Positions 12,661-24,311 of a stretch of DNA of 64,000 nucleotides are shown here, piece by piece. The notes under the pieces are model-generated. The model was not told the origin of the DNA, made no database searches, and saw only the letters and a list, made by a program, of their open reading frames with translations. The DNA lies in NCBI GenBank assembly GCA_026008535.1, contig BRKX01000002.1, positions 58,711,170 to 58,775,169 on the forward strand, given 5' to 3'. A program made the position numbers and the translations under genes. Each line of letters starts with the position of its first letter. The stretch's first letter is position 1. Source of the stretch: Perilla frutescens (lineage: Eukaryota; Streptophyta; Magnoliopsida; Lamiales; Lamiaceae).

Positions 12661-15077
12661 GGCAAATATGAATATTGACTTGAATGTTTCGATTGATAAT
12701 GAGGCATCTTCCGAGGGTAGCACTCAGGATAGAAAAGATGGAGAAGGGGCTGGTAGTGAGGCAGAAGCAGGACGTTTGCTTTCTACAATGTTAATAGAAT
12801 TAGAGAATCGTTTAGAAATTGGAAATGTTGTGGATAGTGTAGATCAAGCATATTTATTATATTGTGAGTACGGCAGGTGCCGAGGGTTTAGTGTGAGGAA
12901 GGGTGACCAATACTATTTTTCTAGGATGAATGAGCTTCGATGGAAAGAATTTGAATGCTCATGTGAAGGTCGGCATGATGACAAACGATCGAAAGGGAAA
13001 CTAGCATCATATAGGAAACAGATAACTAGGAGCAATTGTAAAGCGAAATTACGGATTGGGAGGGAGAAGAATTTTCCATGGACCGTGCATAGATTTGTGA
13101 AGGAGCATAATCACAAATTGCTCGGCACGCATCAAGCCTACTTGTTACGTTCCGCTCGGCAATTGAGCCATACAAAATAGTCACTTGTTGAGGCTCTTAA
13201 ATCTGTGGGTATCGAAGTTAGTCGGGCCTGTTGGTTTATGGAAAACGAAGCCAGAGGGCCGCAAAATGTTGATTTCATGAAGAAGGATGCCTAGAATCAC
13301 TTGAATCGGGTTAGGTAGTCAACAAGAGTGGAGAATGTCGACGCTAATGCTCTGGTGAATTTATTTGCGAAGAAATCGAACATTAAGCCTTTCTTTTATT
13401 GGAACGTACAGCTAGATGATGAGGGTTGTTTGATGATTTTTTTTTTCCGATACTCTCGCGCTCTTATTGATTATGAGTGCTTTGGACATGTCTTATTGGT
13501 CGACACCACGTACAAGATAAATCGGTATGGCCTGGTATGTGCACTATTTGTTGGCATCAACCATCATAGGAGAAATGTGATGCTAGGTTTGGGCTTCTTG
13601 TCCAATGAGACTACGACTTCCTTTGAATGGTTGTTTGCCACATTTTTAGAGTCCATGCATGGGAATGAGCCACAAGTGATCTTCTCCGATCAAAGTCAAG
13701 CACTAATGAATGGGATTGATGCCACTTTTAAATCAGTGAGTCATCGGCTTTGTCAGTGGCATATCAGCTGAAACGCCCTCTCTCATTTTGGAAAATTAAA
13801 AGGCAATAGTGAATTCAAGCGGTAGTGGTATCACTACATACGTGGAGTGGAGACGGAGGATGAGTTTGAGAAGTGTTGGGGTTCCACGATCACTAACTAT
13901 GCCCTCGATGATCATAGTTAGTTCTCCAGTATATATAGGTTGAAGAAGAGGTGGGCGTCCGTGTTTACGAACACCTCCTTCAGCGCGGGTCTTCTTACGA
14001 TCTCGCATAGTGAGGTTAAGAACAAGGTATTAAAGGATTTGTGCTCGACAAGTTCCACTTTGACTGAATTTGTCGATAAGTACGAGCAGGTCCTGCATGA
14101 TTGGCGTACAAAAGAGAGTGTCGACGATGCTCTGAACATCGGTACACCGGGACAATTTGTGAACAATAACCTATTGCTAGCTCAAGCAACACAAGTGTAC
14201 ACAAGGAACGTGTATAAGGCCTTCGAGTCGTAATTTGCCCTTGCTATGAGCGTGGTAATAATTGAGAAACCAGTCAATGATGTCGGCAGTGTCAATTTGC
14301 AGTTTAAGGTCACCTCACAACTTCTCTCATATCGAGGATTCGAGTTGTCCAATATAACAGTGAATCGAAACGGGCCCTCTGCAGCTGCCATATGTATGAG
14401 TCTGAAGGAATGCTATGTCGGCACATACTTAGAATTTATTTTCACATAGATGTGACTAGGCTGCCGACATCCTACATCATGAGTCGTTTGTGCAAATCTG
14501 CGAGGCAACGACATTTAAATGAAATTGGAGACTATTCCATTGCAGACGGTAATGAGGCTGTTGATGAAATGGCCTTTGTGAACTATGTGATGAGGCTCAC
14601 TCTTGAGGTGGCGCATGATGTGAAAAACCACCAATAAGGCAGGAAAACATGTTTAGATCGAATACGTGCTTTGAAGGGTGACGTGCATGCGATGGTTAAC
14701 AAGGGTGTTCCACATAAAAGGCAATCAGCCAAAGATATGTCGGGCGCGAGAGGGGATACCGCCAATATTCGGGATCCTTCCCTCGTGAAACATCAAGAGA
14801 AGACACCAATTAATTCGCACTGAAAGTGAAAGAAACGGAATCCCAATCTCCCACCCTCTGTTCCAAAGTGGCCGGGTATCAAAAGATTGTTAGATTATGG
14901 TAAGTTTCATGCCAAGATTGTCATTCAATAGTTATAAGTGTCGATGTCTCTTTTGCAGATGTTGAGCCTTCTGTTCAGACCGATACAAATACTGAGCGAT
15001 CTAACGAGAGGGACGAGACTGACTCCGTGTCAAGGCGGCTGACGTCGCATGCTTATGTCCCTACAACATCATTTGAA
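12661..15077 (+). pseudogene. FAR1-related MULE transposase (mudrA/Jittery-like), inactivated
   Basis: In order: a FAR1-type zinc-binding DNA-binding domain (about 12830-13150; YCEYGRCRGFSVRKGDQYYF, then ECSCEG and VKEHNHKL), a MULE DDE-type domain (13328-13770; VLLVDTTYKINRYGLVCALF, VIFSDQSQALMNGI, LCQWHIS), its continuation (13940-14233), and a SWIM zinc finger (CSC at 14379 with CRHILR at 14416). The aspartates of VDTTYK and FSDQ fit the catalytic D positions. The frame is cut by stops at 13178 (TAG after LSHTK), about 13292 and 13316, by TGA after QWHIS near 13769, by more stops to 14233, and by a frameshift just before the SWIM finger. Later coding pieces with splice-like ends lie at 14958-15077 and about 15162-15240. 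The first Met of MANMNIDLNV (12661) is the likely start. FAR1/FHY3 transcription factors derive from this transposase class. Confidence 0.88.
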
Positions 15078-15759
15078 GTATGGTTTCTTCACAATTACTC
15101 CATATCCGCCGCCCAATTTTCAATAAATTATTAACTGCACTCACCTAAACCATGCATTCAAGACGAATATGCAAGTTTGATTCAATACTCTCGTGATGTT
15201 AATCTGGACGAGCCTCTTGATGTGTCTTCACTATTTCAAGTATGCGCTCTAGCTATAAATTACACCATACCATGTTCATATTATTTTTCCTTCCCTGTTA
15301 TTTACGTGGATGATGAGAATTTTTTAATTTTATCCTTGCTCAAGCCACTAATTGGACAGTCGACAAGCGAAGCTAGGACTGGACCCAACAGATCTTGATG
15401 GGTGTAGGCTCCACTAACATTGAGCAATTCCCTATCAGTAGTGCCCTCCAGCACATGAATCGTTGAGGTAAGATTACTTTCACGTGATTCTGCATTGTCT
15501 TTATCTGCTTGATCAGGTCCTGCCGATATATGTAATGTTTGACCAAATGTCCTGCCGATACATCTAATAGAGATTCTCGGTCGAATTGGATTCTGATTTA
15601 GACATTTCACAAAGGTGGCATGTGCTTCAATTTTAGAAAATTAATTGTTGGACATGCACGTTACCCCATGCATCAATTATTAACAGTTTATATGCACATT
15701 CTATTTATGGTCATAACCGCTCCTAACCCTAATTTCATCACAGATAGTCACGGCTGTAA

Positions 15760-16404
15760 ATGGCACCAAGAGCTATATCACAAGATGACATTTTTTTTGT
15801 TGAGCCATGGACTGGGTATGCCAATCAGGTTGCCCTGCTCGAGCTGGAGCATCAGTATTTGAGTGGAAATTGGATCCCGGGAGGAAGATGTGGGTAATCT
15901 TCGTGTCATTCACGACGTCCGCGGCCTTGTCGAACAACAATTGGAGATTGTACTTTCCAATAAAGAATTCGAGCTTAAGGTGGCTCAGTGGGCCGAGAGA
16001 TATGAGATGTTTTCATGGCTGCTGGACTTTGGACATCCTCGCTGCTACGACGAAGTCACCAACTTTGTCGACTTGCCCGATAGCATGTGGAGAAGGGTTA
16101 AGCAGGTATATTCACCTTGCATGCACATATTTCGATTTATATTACATATACTCTAAAGTTGTTATTTTTTAAGACACGGCTTGCGGCATTGGTGTACAAG
16201 AACGAGGGGGAGGAATTCTGATCAATCTTGAAGGAGTTGTTTGAGGTGGATGATCCTTCGAGTGAATCAAGTTCCGCTTTGTCCGCGGCTGGCCCAGGAG
16301 TCGATGAAATTGATACAGACAATATGGATGAGGGTGCATTTGCTCTAGATAGCCTTATCGATGTGGATGTCGACGACAATGTCGACGAGTCTGTTGATAT
16401 ATAA
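15760..16404 (+). pseudogene. Myb/SANT-like accessory gene A of the MULE
   Basis: Exon 1 is 15760-16105 (starts MAPRAISQDDIFF, ends MWRRVKQ at a GT donor); exon 2 is 16174-16404 (TRLAALVYKNEGEE to an acidic tail ending in VDVDDNVDESVDI). A one-base frameshift near 15880 breaks exon 1 and a TGA at 16219-16221 sits where paralogues have Trp. Segments LLELEHQYLSG and AQWAERYEMFSWLLDFGHPR fit a diverged Myb/SANT-like trihelix domain, and the exon-2 LVYKNEGE segment recurs in gene B. About 190 residues when the frameshift is ignored. Function inside the element is unknown; a DNA-binding partner of the transposase is one guess, by analogy with ORF1 of Harbinger elements. Confidence 0.6.
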
Positions 16405-16695
16405 GGGGAGTGCGAGTGCATGTCGGCATGGCGTGTGCCCTTCTGATGTTCTTTAAGTTTATGTATGAAGACTTATCTATTATCTACGCATTTTGGACTG
16501 TACCAATGCCACGTGTTTTTTTGATGACTTTATCATGCATGTGATCTTCTATGATCCTTTTTTTATCATCTTACGATTTTGTCCTAATCATTTGTCGTGT
16601 TATATGCACCTGTTAGTCACTATCGACTATTTACTATAAATCCACTCGCTATTGAAGCCCTAAATGAATCACTTAGTAAACCTAAAGAACTACAA

Positions 16696-17284
16696 ATGGC
16701 TTTATCCGTTTTGCTCGCATAAGATGATGTATTGTACAACAATGAGCCGGGGAGCAAAACCATGGAATCATTCTGCATGGGCGAGCTATATTTCTTTGCG
16801 CACAAAGGCTTCTAGATCCTGGCTGACCCTGAAACTCACCAGACTTGCCTTATGTATCTGCATCGAGAGATTCGCCAATAATGTGAGCGTGAAGTGACAA
16901 TAGGGAAACTTCAGACACGACTTGAGCATTGGAGGGATAGGTACGAACTATTTGGTTAGTTACTAAATTTTGCAAGGGCAACGCGAATGAAACCCAGGAG
17001 TAAGTGGCTAGATCTTGATATGGCCGAGTGGCAGCGGATTACCAGGGTATTTATTTAGTTAATTGTTGCCGCGTATAGACAACGATCATATTTTGGTTAC
17101 TTGAACTTATCGGCCCCACATACAGATGCGCCCGGATGCACTTGTGTACATGAATGAGGGAGAAAGTTGCTGGAACTTTTTCAAGGTGATGTTCGATCTT
17201 GAGAGTCATCCAGATGTGATCAGTGATGACGAGCACAAGGATGACGTCGGGCCGCCACCTATCGACTCCAATGACGACGAGTAA
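16696..17284 (+). pseudogene. Myb/SANT-like accessory gene B of the MULE
   Basis: Exon 1 is 16696-17046 and exon 2 is 17126-17284. Exon 1 stays in one frame but has in-frame stops where paralogues suggest Gln or Trp, e.g. after KGF, after HREIRQ, and after RYELFG. Shared features with gene A are the LEHWRDRYELFG..LLNFAR block, an intron just after it, and exon 2 starting MRPDALVYMNEGES followed by an acidic C-terminus ending PPPIDSNDDE. The same layout and the conserved NEGE tail support tandem duplication within the element. Role unknown. Confidence 0.6.
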
Positions 17285-17711
17285 AACATATGTCCTCTAA
17301 TGAATGTCGATGTATATTAGTATGTAACTCTCAATGTGCCTAAGACTTATTTGATGCGCGGTTTATTTTTAAACATCTTTTTCTACGATCTTGGTTCTAC
17401 TTACTTTTAATTTTGTTATAATGTTAGACAATTTTCCCAATGTCGGGCTTCGTGCCTTGTTATGGAAGACGTGTGACGGTTGCTTATTTTGACTATAACT
17501 TTGTCGGTAAAGAGGGTGCACACCCTATTTTCAAAGCTAACTTTGTAGGCAGGGAATATATTTCATTTGTACAACTATTTGTCCATATGCACGATCTTAT
17601 GTCGGTAGGTTCTCTATTAAATCTAAAACTCCATTCTCAAATTCACCCATAAATTCCCTTCTCAAATTCACTCCCAACATACGCAAAATCCCTTCTCAAA
17701 TTCACCCAGAA

Positions 17712-18272
17712 ATGGCGCCACCTCAAGAAGCATATTTCTACGACTCACAGTGGACGGAGAGGCTTGAATACCATGTCGTGAATGAGCTACTCCAGCAAAA
17801 GAAGGACGGAGTGTGGGTGGTCGGGTTTGAGGACAACAATAGGGCCATTTCCAACGTTCATACGATCATCAATGAAGAATTCTCTAAGGACTACGGTGTC
17901 GAGTGGTACACAGCGCATGTCGACATGCTTGTAACACGCTATGAGACTTTGAAGCTGTTGTGGGACTATACTCCGGCCGAGTTTCATTGGAATCGCAAGA
18001 ACAACAAGTTCTATGCTTCGGACGACACATGGACACGTTTTGAAGAGATTCCCTACTTATCATGACATGCTCTACAATGAATCTTAGATAGTTCAATGAT
18101 TACAACAAATTTTTGATTTTCTTTGCAGATGAATTCGTTGATGACCATCTATCGAAGTAACGGCGAGCCGCACTACTGATCCTTGATGAACTTGTTTGAG
18201 ATCGGCGAGTCTCACATCGTGAGGGACGATGACTACTAGCCGTTTCAGTCGAGCGAGAGTTACACTAATTGA
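17712..18272 (+). pseudogene. Myb/SANT-like accessory gene C of the MULE
   Basis: Exon 1 (17712 to about 18050) is an intact frame with a clear Myb/SANT-like DNA-binding fold: SQWTERLEYHVVNELLQQKK, then VHTIINEEFSKDYGVEWY, then VTRYETLKLLWDYT, EFHW and DDTWTRFEE. Exon 2 starts at 18129 after a pyrimidine-rich TTTGCAG acceptor (MNSLMTIYRSNGEPHY) and has three stops at likely Trp codons before 18272. No good GT donor is visible at the end of exon 1, so the junction is uncertain. It is the best preserved of the three paralogues and the one that identifies the family. The Myb/SANT-like trihelix fold is known from Harbinger ORF1 and from plant proteins derived from it. Confidence 0.68.
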
Positions 18273-18733
18273 AGCGATGGGCTTGTCTGTAGTTTGAATG
18301 TTTTTACCTTTCTCTGGTCTCTCTAAAATGTGGACTATGGTGTCGTTGTTAGTGTTATTTCTAATTATGTCATTGTTAGTGTTATTTTTAATTATGTCAT
18401 GTGCATGCCGACATTTCATTTATGTGTTAACTGCCATTGCAACATACATCACAACTTAATCTTTCCACTTATGGCAAAATACAACATCTGTGGCATAGGC
18501 CCATTAGACGACTTGCCAAACCTAGTTACCAAAATATATACAAACACCCTAGAGTAAATAGTCACTGTCACCAAATCCTAATATATCGGCAGTTCTTCAA
18601 TTGACATGTATTAAGCACCCGCAAAATATTTACCCCTAAATATTTACCCACTAAATATTTGCCACCCACCCAGACATATCTGTTTCGCCGGACTAACAGT
18701 TAGATAAATACATATACATCTACCAATAATCGT

Positions 18734-21700
18734 TCAAATATGATGGCTACGGGCGAAGAGTTCAGCGCAAAATGCCTTTCTGTAGTACGGCCCCTTCTCC
18801 GGCACAATCTTCTCGAACATCTAACCCGTTAGCATACACTCCAATATCTTCAAGCAGAAAATGTCACAGTCTCAGTTCCCTACTTGATGCAGAGGGTGTT
18901 CAAACTGCATCAGCTTCCACATTTCTCTTGGGGGACCGGTAAGGAGCCTATCCCTGTAGACACAACCGTATTGACAAAGCAATGGCACATTCCCCTGCAC
19001 ATGTTGAAAGGCGTGCTTAATGTCGGACCAATCTTTGTAATGCTTTGAGATTGGGTCGAACACAACAACTGCTTGCTCGGCAAAGTGTAGCATATACAGG
19101 ACCCAATGATCATCAAAGACATGCCCGATCCCATAAACCACATCAACTGTCCACCATGACTTCCCAGCTTACTGAGGATAATTATCGTCGACATAAGGGA
19201 CAATACGATTACGAACCTCATCCATGTTCTCTAGCACCAACGTTTGCTGCATGAAATATTTTTCGATGTTAAATAAGCAATTGGAAGCCATATAGCAAAT
19301 ACACTGGCATAGTCAGCGTATATTTACCCAGCCAAGTGACTCAATCAAAGCCCAATCTTTTTTAAAATAATTGGAGAATTCTGTTGAGTATATGATCAAC
19401 AAATTAAGCAGGACGTCGCATTGCTGCAAGCAATTAAATCAAGGAATAAGACAATGCAAGACGACTATGTTGCAACAATTAATAATGTAAATACCGTGTC
19501 AATTGATTGGAATTGGATTCATAAATTTACGTTCACTTACATCATTATCAAGCCATCCCTTCACCGTCCATAGCCCCTTGAACCATGGAGCATCCATTTG
19601 TCCCTTGCATTCCACAGGAAATGATATTCTCGGAGGGCTGCAAGACAGATCACTTACTTAAGGCGAGTTTCATCGAGTTAACGACTGTATTTAATCAAGT
19701 GTTTAATAGGAGAGAACTTACAGCTGTTGTGTGAGACCTTTGTCGTACCAATCGTGAAAAGGCTTCACCACTTTCTAATCATATTCTCTGGCTACGACAT
19801 ATTTTCTGGACATTATTGCCAACATTGGCGGCTCTCGATGTGTCTTCTTCTTCGACTTCGCACGCGATGGCTTAGTCTTCTTGAGTGACGGTTGTTCAAT
19901 TACAGAAGGTCTTGCCTTGGGGATGAAAAGCTTCTTCTTAATCGGTAGCTTCTTGGCTGCTGGCGGAGCTTCTCCTTTATCTGAAATGCATGGCTCCACA
20001 TTCATACGTTCAAGTAGCAAAACAATAAGAAAACATATGACAACAATTACCTGTCTCTTCTTCACTGAGGAAGCTGATGTCAACATCCTCGTCGGCAGCC
20101 TCAAGCACATTGACGTCGTCAACATAGGCATCTACTGCACGCAATACATCCTCATCGGTATCCTCCTCTATGAACTCCTCCTCCTCAGCCGGATCACTGT
20201 CCTTACATGCTTCTGCAATCAGTGTCACTAATTTTGACATGTCAACGACACCAGGGGCTTGCTCGCCCTCTGTATCAACTAGCTTGTCGGCAGGGCCTGT
20301 CGGCATGTCGGTAATATCGTCATAAATGTCGACAACAATGCCATGCGTGTCGGCATTGACTGAATGCATGTTGATGCCATTCCCTCTTCTCTATCCTTCT
20401 CTCCCGCATCCTCCACTAATTCCTGTCTCCCATCCGCATCCTGTCCCATGAAGGTGGTGGTCACAACAAGGTTCTCCGATCTCGGACTCAATTGCTTTGG
20501 AGCACTAGTGTACTCCTCGCCGTCGTGATGATAGTCTTCCTCATGTCGATTTTTCGGGCCTTTGTGGAGTGCATCGACCTTCTGATCAACGCGCTTGATG
20601 GCCCTCTCTAAAATATCCATCCTCGCCATCACAAACACATTCGAATACTGTCGACAAGGCGACGAAAGCATCAAGTTGGTGCAAATAAGAAATCGCAGGC
20701 TTATGACATCAGTTATAGCATAGATTCCTTACAATTATCATTCGGGAGATGGCCGCCAAGGTCACCGGTTCTACATCATCCGCTGCCGATTTTTTCTTAG
20801 AACGATCAGCCATCTTCGATGTCGGCCGCAACTTAGACCTAGAAGAACTCATGCTACCGGCGTGTTTTCTCGGTGATCAGCGCACCTCAAACTCCCGAGC
20901 CGACCGCGATCTAACAACCTCCACATCAAGCACATTCTCACGGATGTCATCCTTTATGATAAGACTAAAACGAGGCGCCCTTGGTGGTGGGGACGCTTAT
21001 CGTGGGTCAAACCCACGTTTTCTAATCTCGCAATCTCATCACTTGTCAACACAAAGGGCACCTGTTAAGAAAGAGCCTCAAACTGATCAATACATTTCAT
21101 GAATTCGATGGCTACGCCCTTGAGGTCCAAGTAAGTTAGAACTGTACCATCGAGTCTGGCACGTTTGAATTGAAGAACGACGCTAGAGCAGAAGCTTTAA
21201 AGAACTGGTCGACGGTCCAGTGCCTGAATCGAGGGAACAACGTCTCTGGAAGTCTGTGTGCGCAGTGAGATGTGAGCCTTGGCATCACCTCAAAAGAAAA
21301 GAGATGCAGGATGAGGGAGAATCCACAAATGTCCGTAGAAGGCCTCGATGAGGAGTTACTCAAGCAGGCGACGTTTACGCGGGCTGTATGCGTCCATTTG
21401 ACCAGGAATTAATAGACAACCTTCCCCCGAGGAAAATTGTTGAAAGTATCGTAGTCATCAATGAGGTGCAGATACTTGAGTTCAATCGATTTCGACCATT
21501 GATCTATATTCAAAAGTAGACCGGATACGATATGCAGCATGACCAATTTCAAAACCAAGCTGCCGGAACCACGATGCAAGTCGCTATAAGTTTTGAATGC
21601 CAATTCAATGTCATGAGCTTTCATGAAAGGTTTGCTTCAGACATGCATAGACGTCGGCGGTTCACCCGCTTCATTGAATCGCAACCCGCTCAGGCAATAG

Positions 21701-22036
21701 AATTCCTGAGGCCCTAATTCAACCCGTCTTCCGTTGATCGAAAAACATAACCGATTTCGGACCTTAGACTCCGGCTCAAGGGCATTCAGCAACAAGTAAA
21801 TAAGTTTCCCTTGAGCTTGAATGTTGGGCATATCTATGAGATGTCCGAAGCATGTTCGCCGAAATGCATCAATATTAGCCCGATTGAGCCGGCCACGCAC
21901 TTGATTAATGATTTCGCTGAAATTCCTACGCACAGAAATTTGGCCACCTACACATTCATGCTTGCAGTTAAAAGAGAGTGGAAAAACCCCCCTTTCCCCT
22001 TGCTTAACACCATTCTGAGACCGGAAAAATGAATAA
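18734..22036 (-). pseudogene. DUF1985-ULP1 (C48 SUMO-protease-like) gene of the MULE, inactivated
   Basis: Minus-strand pieces in order: a DUF1985 domain (about 22036-21637: FRRTCFGHLIDMPNIQAQGK then RVELGPQEFYCLSGLRF; continued at 21624-21409: LIDDYDTFNNFPRGK), a low-complexity acidic/basic linker (20674-19775), and a C-terminal ULP1 domain (about 19250-18734: VVYGIGHVFDDHWVLYMLHF, VVVFDP). The catalytic His (DDHW), Asp (VFDP), Gln (HQVGN) and Cys (DCDIFC) can all be placed, but a TGA stands just before DCDIFC and a TAG follows LTG, with another stop before SWWTVD. A possible upstream exon (MSARCGSRALEAE) lies near 22618-22535. C48 enzymes remove SUMO-like modifiers; in MULEs their role is not established. 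Exon limits are approximate. Confidence 0.8.
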
Positions 22037-23876
22037 GAACATTCACTTTCAACTAGACAATAAATAGACGTGCACTCTCACATAGTAATGGAAGGAGCAA
22101 ATTAATAACATGTGAACAATGAAGCCCAGATTTTTCTAAGCAAAACAGACACAATTGATCTCATTGAATGGAGCACAATAATGTGAAGCCATTGAACAGA
22201 GAATTGCTGCTATTATCACAGACTACGCATTCAAAAAAGAGAGGATACCACACTAAAATATGTATAAACATCAAGACTATGCCCCAAAGGCAGAGAGCCT
22301 TTAAGCCAATATCAAGTCGACGACAAACCAATGCAAGTTCAGAAACAGAGCATAAGTTAACGAGTACCAACTTCAAGTTCATCCGCAAACGTTTTTCTAA
22401 GCAAAACTCTAACCATGCGCAAACGATGGAAATCGTAAACCCAAACTAAATTAAGTGAAAATAAGGCCCTTACAACACATACGACCGAGATTACATAGAT
22501 AAACTTCAACTTCGAAAATAGAGACTTACCCTTGAGCGTGTTTCTTGGGCGTGCCCTTCCTCGAGATGACGACGACGCCTCCGCCTCCAGCGCTCGGCTT
22601 CCACAACGAGCCGACATAATCCAACACTCGATTTTCAAATAATGAAGACGAGTTGCAGTGACAATCTTAGCAGGTTTTTAAAAAAAAGTCAAGAAAATGG
22701 TCGAATGTTGTGAAAAAGAGGGGACACCTGGTTTATAAACACATACCTCCTTCTTTCGCAAGCGACGCGACTTTTCGAAGACACCCCAATTACCGAACGA
22801 CAGTTGTAACCCCTCCAGTGAAGATTTTTGAAAAAAAAAATGGCGTCCGTTCGCTACCAAAATTTTCGTTTTGAGGAAATTTACCCGCGCGCGGTTCTCG
22901 ATACTTAAAGTGACTCTATTTTTGGAAACTATTTTTTAATTGTATTTTGCACGCACCTAAGTAGAACTCATGCTTAAAATTAAAAAGTCCAGATTTTACA
23001 ACTACTCTACTCTGCCGGTGTCAATTTTGCACATAACATTAGTAGAAAAACCCTAAAAAAGGTTTGCCGATGAAGCAAAAGCCCCCAAATCACATATATT
23101 AACGTTGTCGACACATATCTCGACACGTAAAATTAATTACTGTTTAAAGGAGTGACATTAAGTCGCATTTTTGGAAATTTAAAGTTTTCCGCTAACATTA
23201 AAACGAATTAACACACGGATAAATTATTTCATTTTTTGAGACAAAATTAATAAACAATAGTTAATGATTACATATCCAAACTTCTATTTTGAACTGCCGA
23301 TGCCATTTTCAACTTTAAAAAATAATGATAACAACAATAGTATTTTTACCGACAACAAACACCTTAATGAAGACGAAATCAGCAGTGTCGATAATCAAAT
23401 TTACGTACTTCAGCGAATTTCTGGAGAAATAACAAGGCACACAGCTTTATTCCGCAATTCTTCTTATTCCCTCAAAATTTTATTAATACAAACAAGTCAA
23501 TTGTTCATATATACCCTTCAGACTAACATTTCTTAAATTAAAATTCGGATTCGAATATAGTTTATTAATGGAACTCAAAATGACAAAAAAAAAAATATGA
23601 CAATAAACTGTTCATCAAAAGACTGTACATTAGTAAGGTAAAAAGTTATTCTCGATTATTGTGCACCCAATGAAAAGTGTCCTAATAGCTAAATGAGGCA
23701 TATTTGAGCAAAAAGACGCCGTATTTCTCCACAATTTGCTGATTTATTTTAATTGCACATATTTTCCCCCTCGGGCCAAGTGTCGACATCGCAATGGATC
23801 CGAATAGTGCCTGGGGGGAGCGTAGAATTTTCCATCTGTAACGTTGTGACTGTGATAATTTAATAAAGCATTATGT

Positions 23877-23878
<2 letters not shown>

Positions 23879-23911
<33 letters not shown>
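23879..23911. repeat. (TA)n microsatellite next to the MULE
   Basis: An almost pure AT dinucleotide run just outside the right target duplication. Between 23843 and 24311 nothing else is recognisable apart from short A-runs. Confidence 0.9.
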
Positions 23912-23912
<1 letters not shown>

Positions 23913-24311
23913 GAGAGTTTTAGATCGATATGAACAAAAAAAAAAAGCAATGTTGAAAAGGAAATTGGGAATTCGAATAATTTGAGTGCTTCACAAATTT
24001 CATATTGACAAGTGACTTTACAAATTTAGTTTTTTGTCACAAAAAAAAAAAAAAAGTTAATGATTCTGATTTTATATTGCATATCGTTCCACAAGGGCCG
24101 CATACAAAATAGAAGGAATATTTCACACGAGGTTTTTTTAGTACAATTTACCTTTTATGTGTGGTTACGGGCGGAAATGGAAACGCCATGAGTCTGGACC
24201 ATCTCATGAGCTCATTGGTATTATTACAGTTTACAAGAGAAGGTTAAGCTGATTGTGCAGTCTTCACCAGAACACTAACTTGCTGCTCTTTGCTCACTAT
24301 TCTCCTTCAAC

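Larger units (their letters stand above)
12158..23833. mobile_element. 11.7-kb MULE carrying FAR1-type transposase, three Myb/SANT-like genes and a DUF1985-ULP1 gene
   Basis: The left end starts GGGAAAATTCTACGCTCCCC and the right end is its inverse. The similarity continues, gapped, for about 160 bp per side, including AGCTATTAGGACACT near 12293 and inverted near 23677. Flanks ATCCGTAAC (12149-12157) and ATCTGTAAC (23834-23842) form a 9-bp target duplication with one change, as in Mutator-like elements. On the plus strand lie a transposase pseudogene and three small paralogous genes; on the minus strand, convergent with them, a DUF1985-ULP1 gene. ULP1-bearing MULEs are known in plants (Kaonashi-type, CUMULE). 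Every gene here is broken, so this copy can move only if helped in trans. About 1.2 kb at the right end (22640-23833) is non-coding subterminal DNA. Confidence 0.92.
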
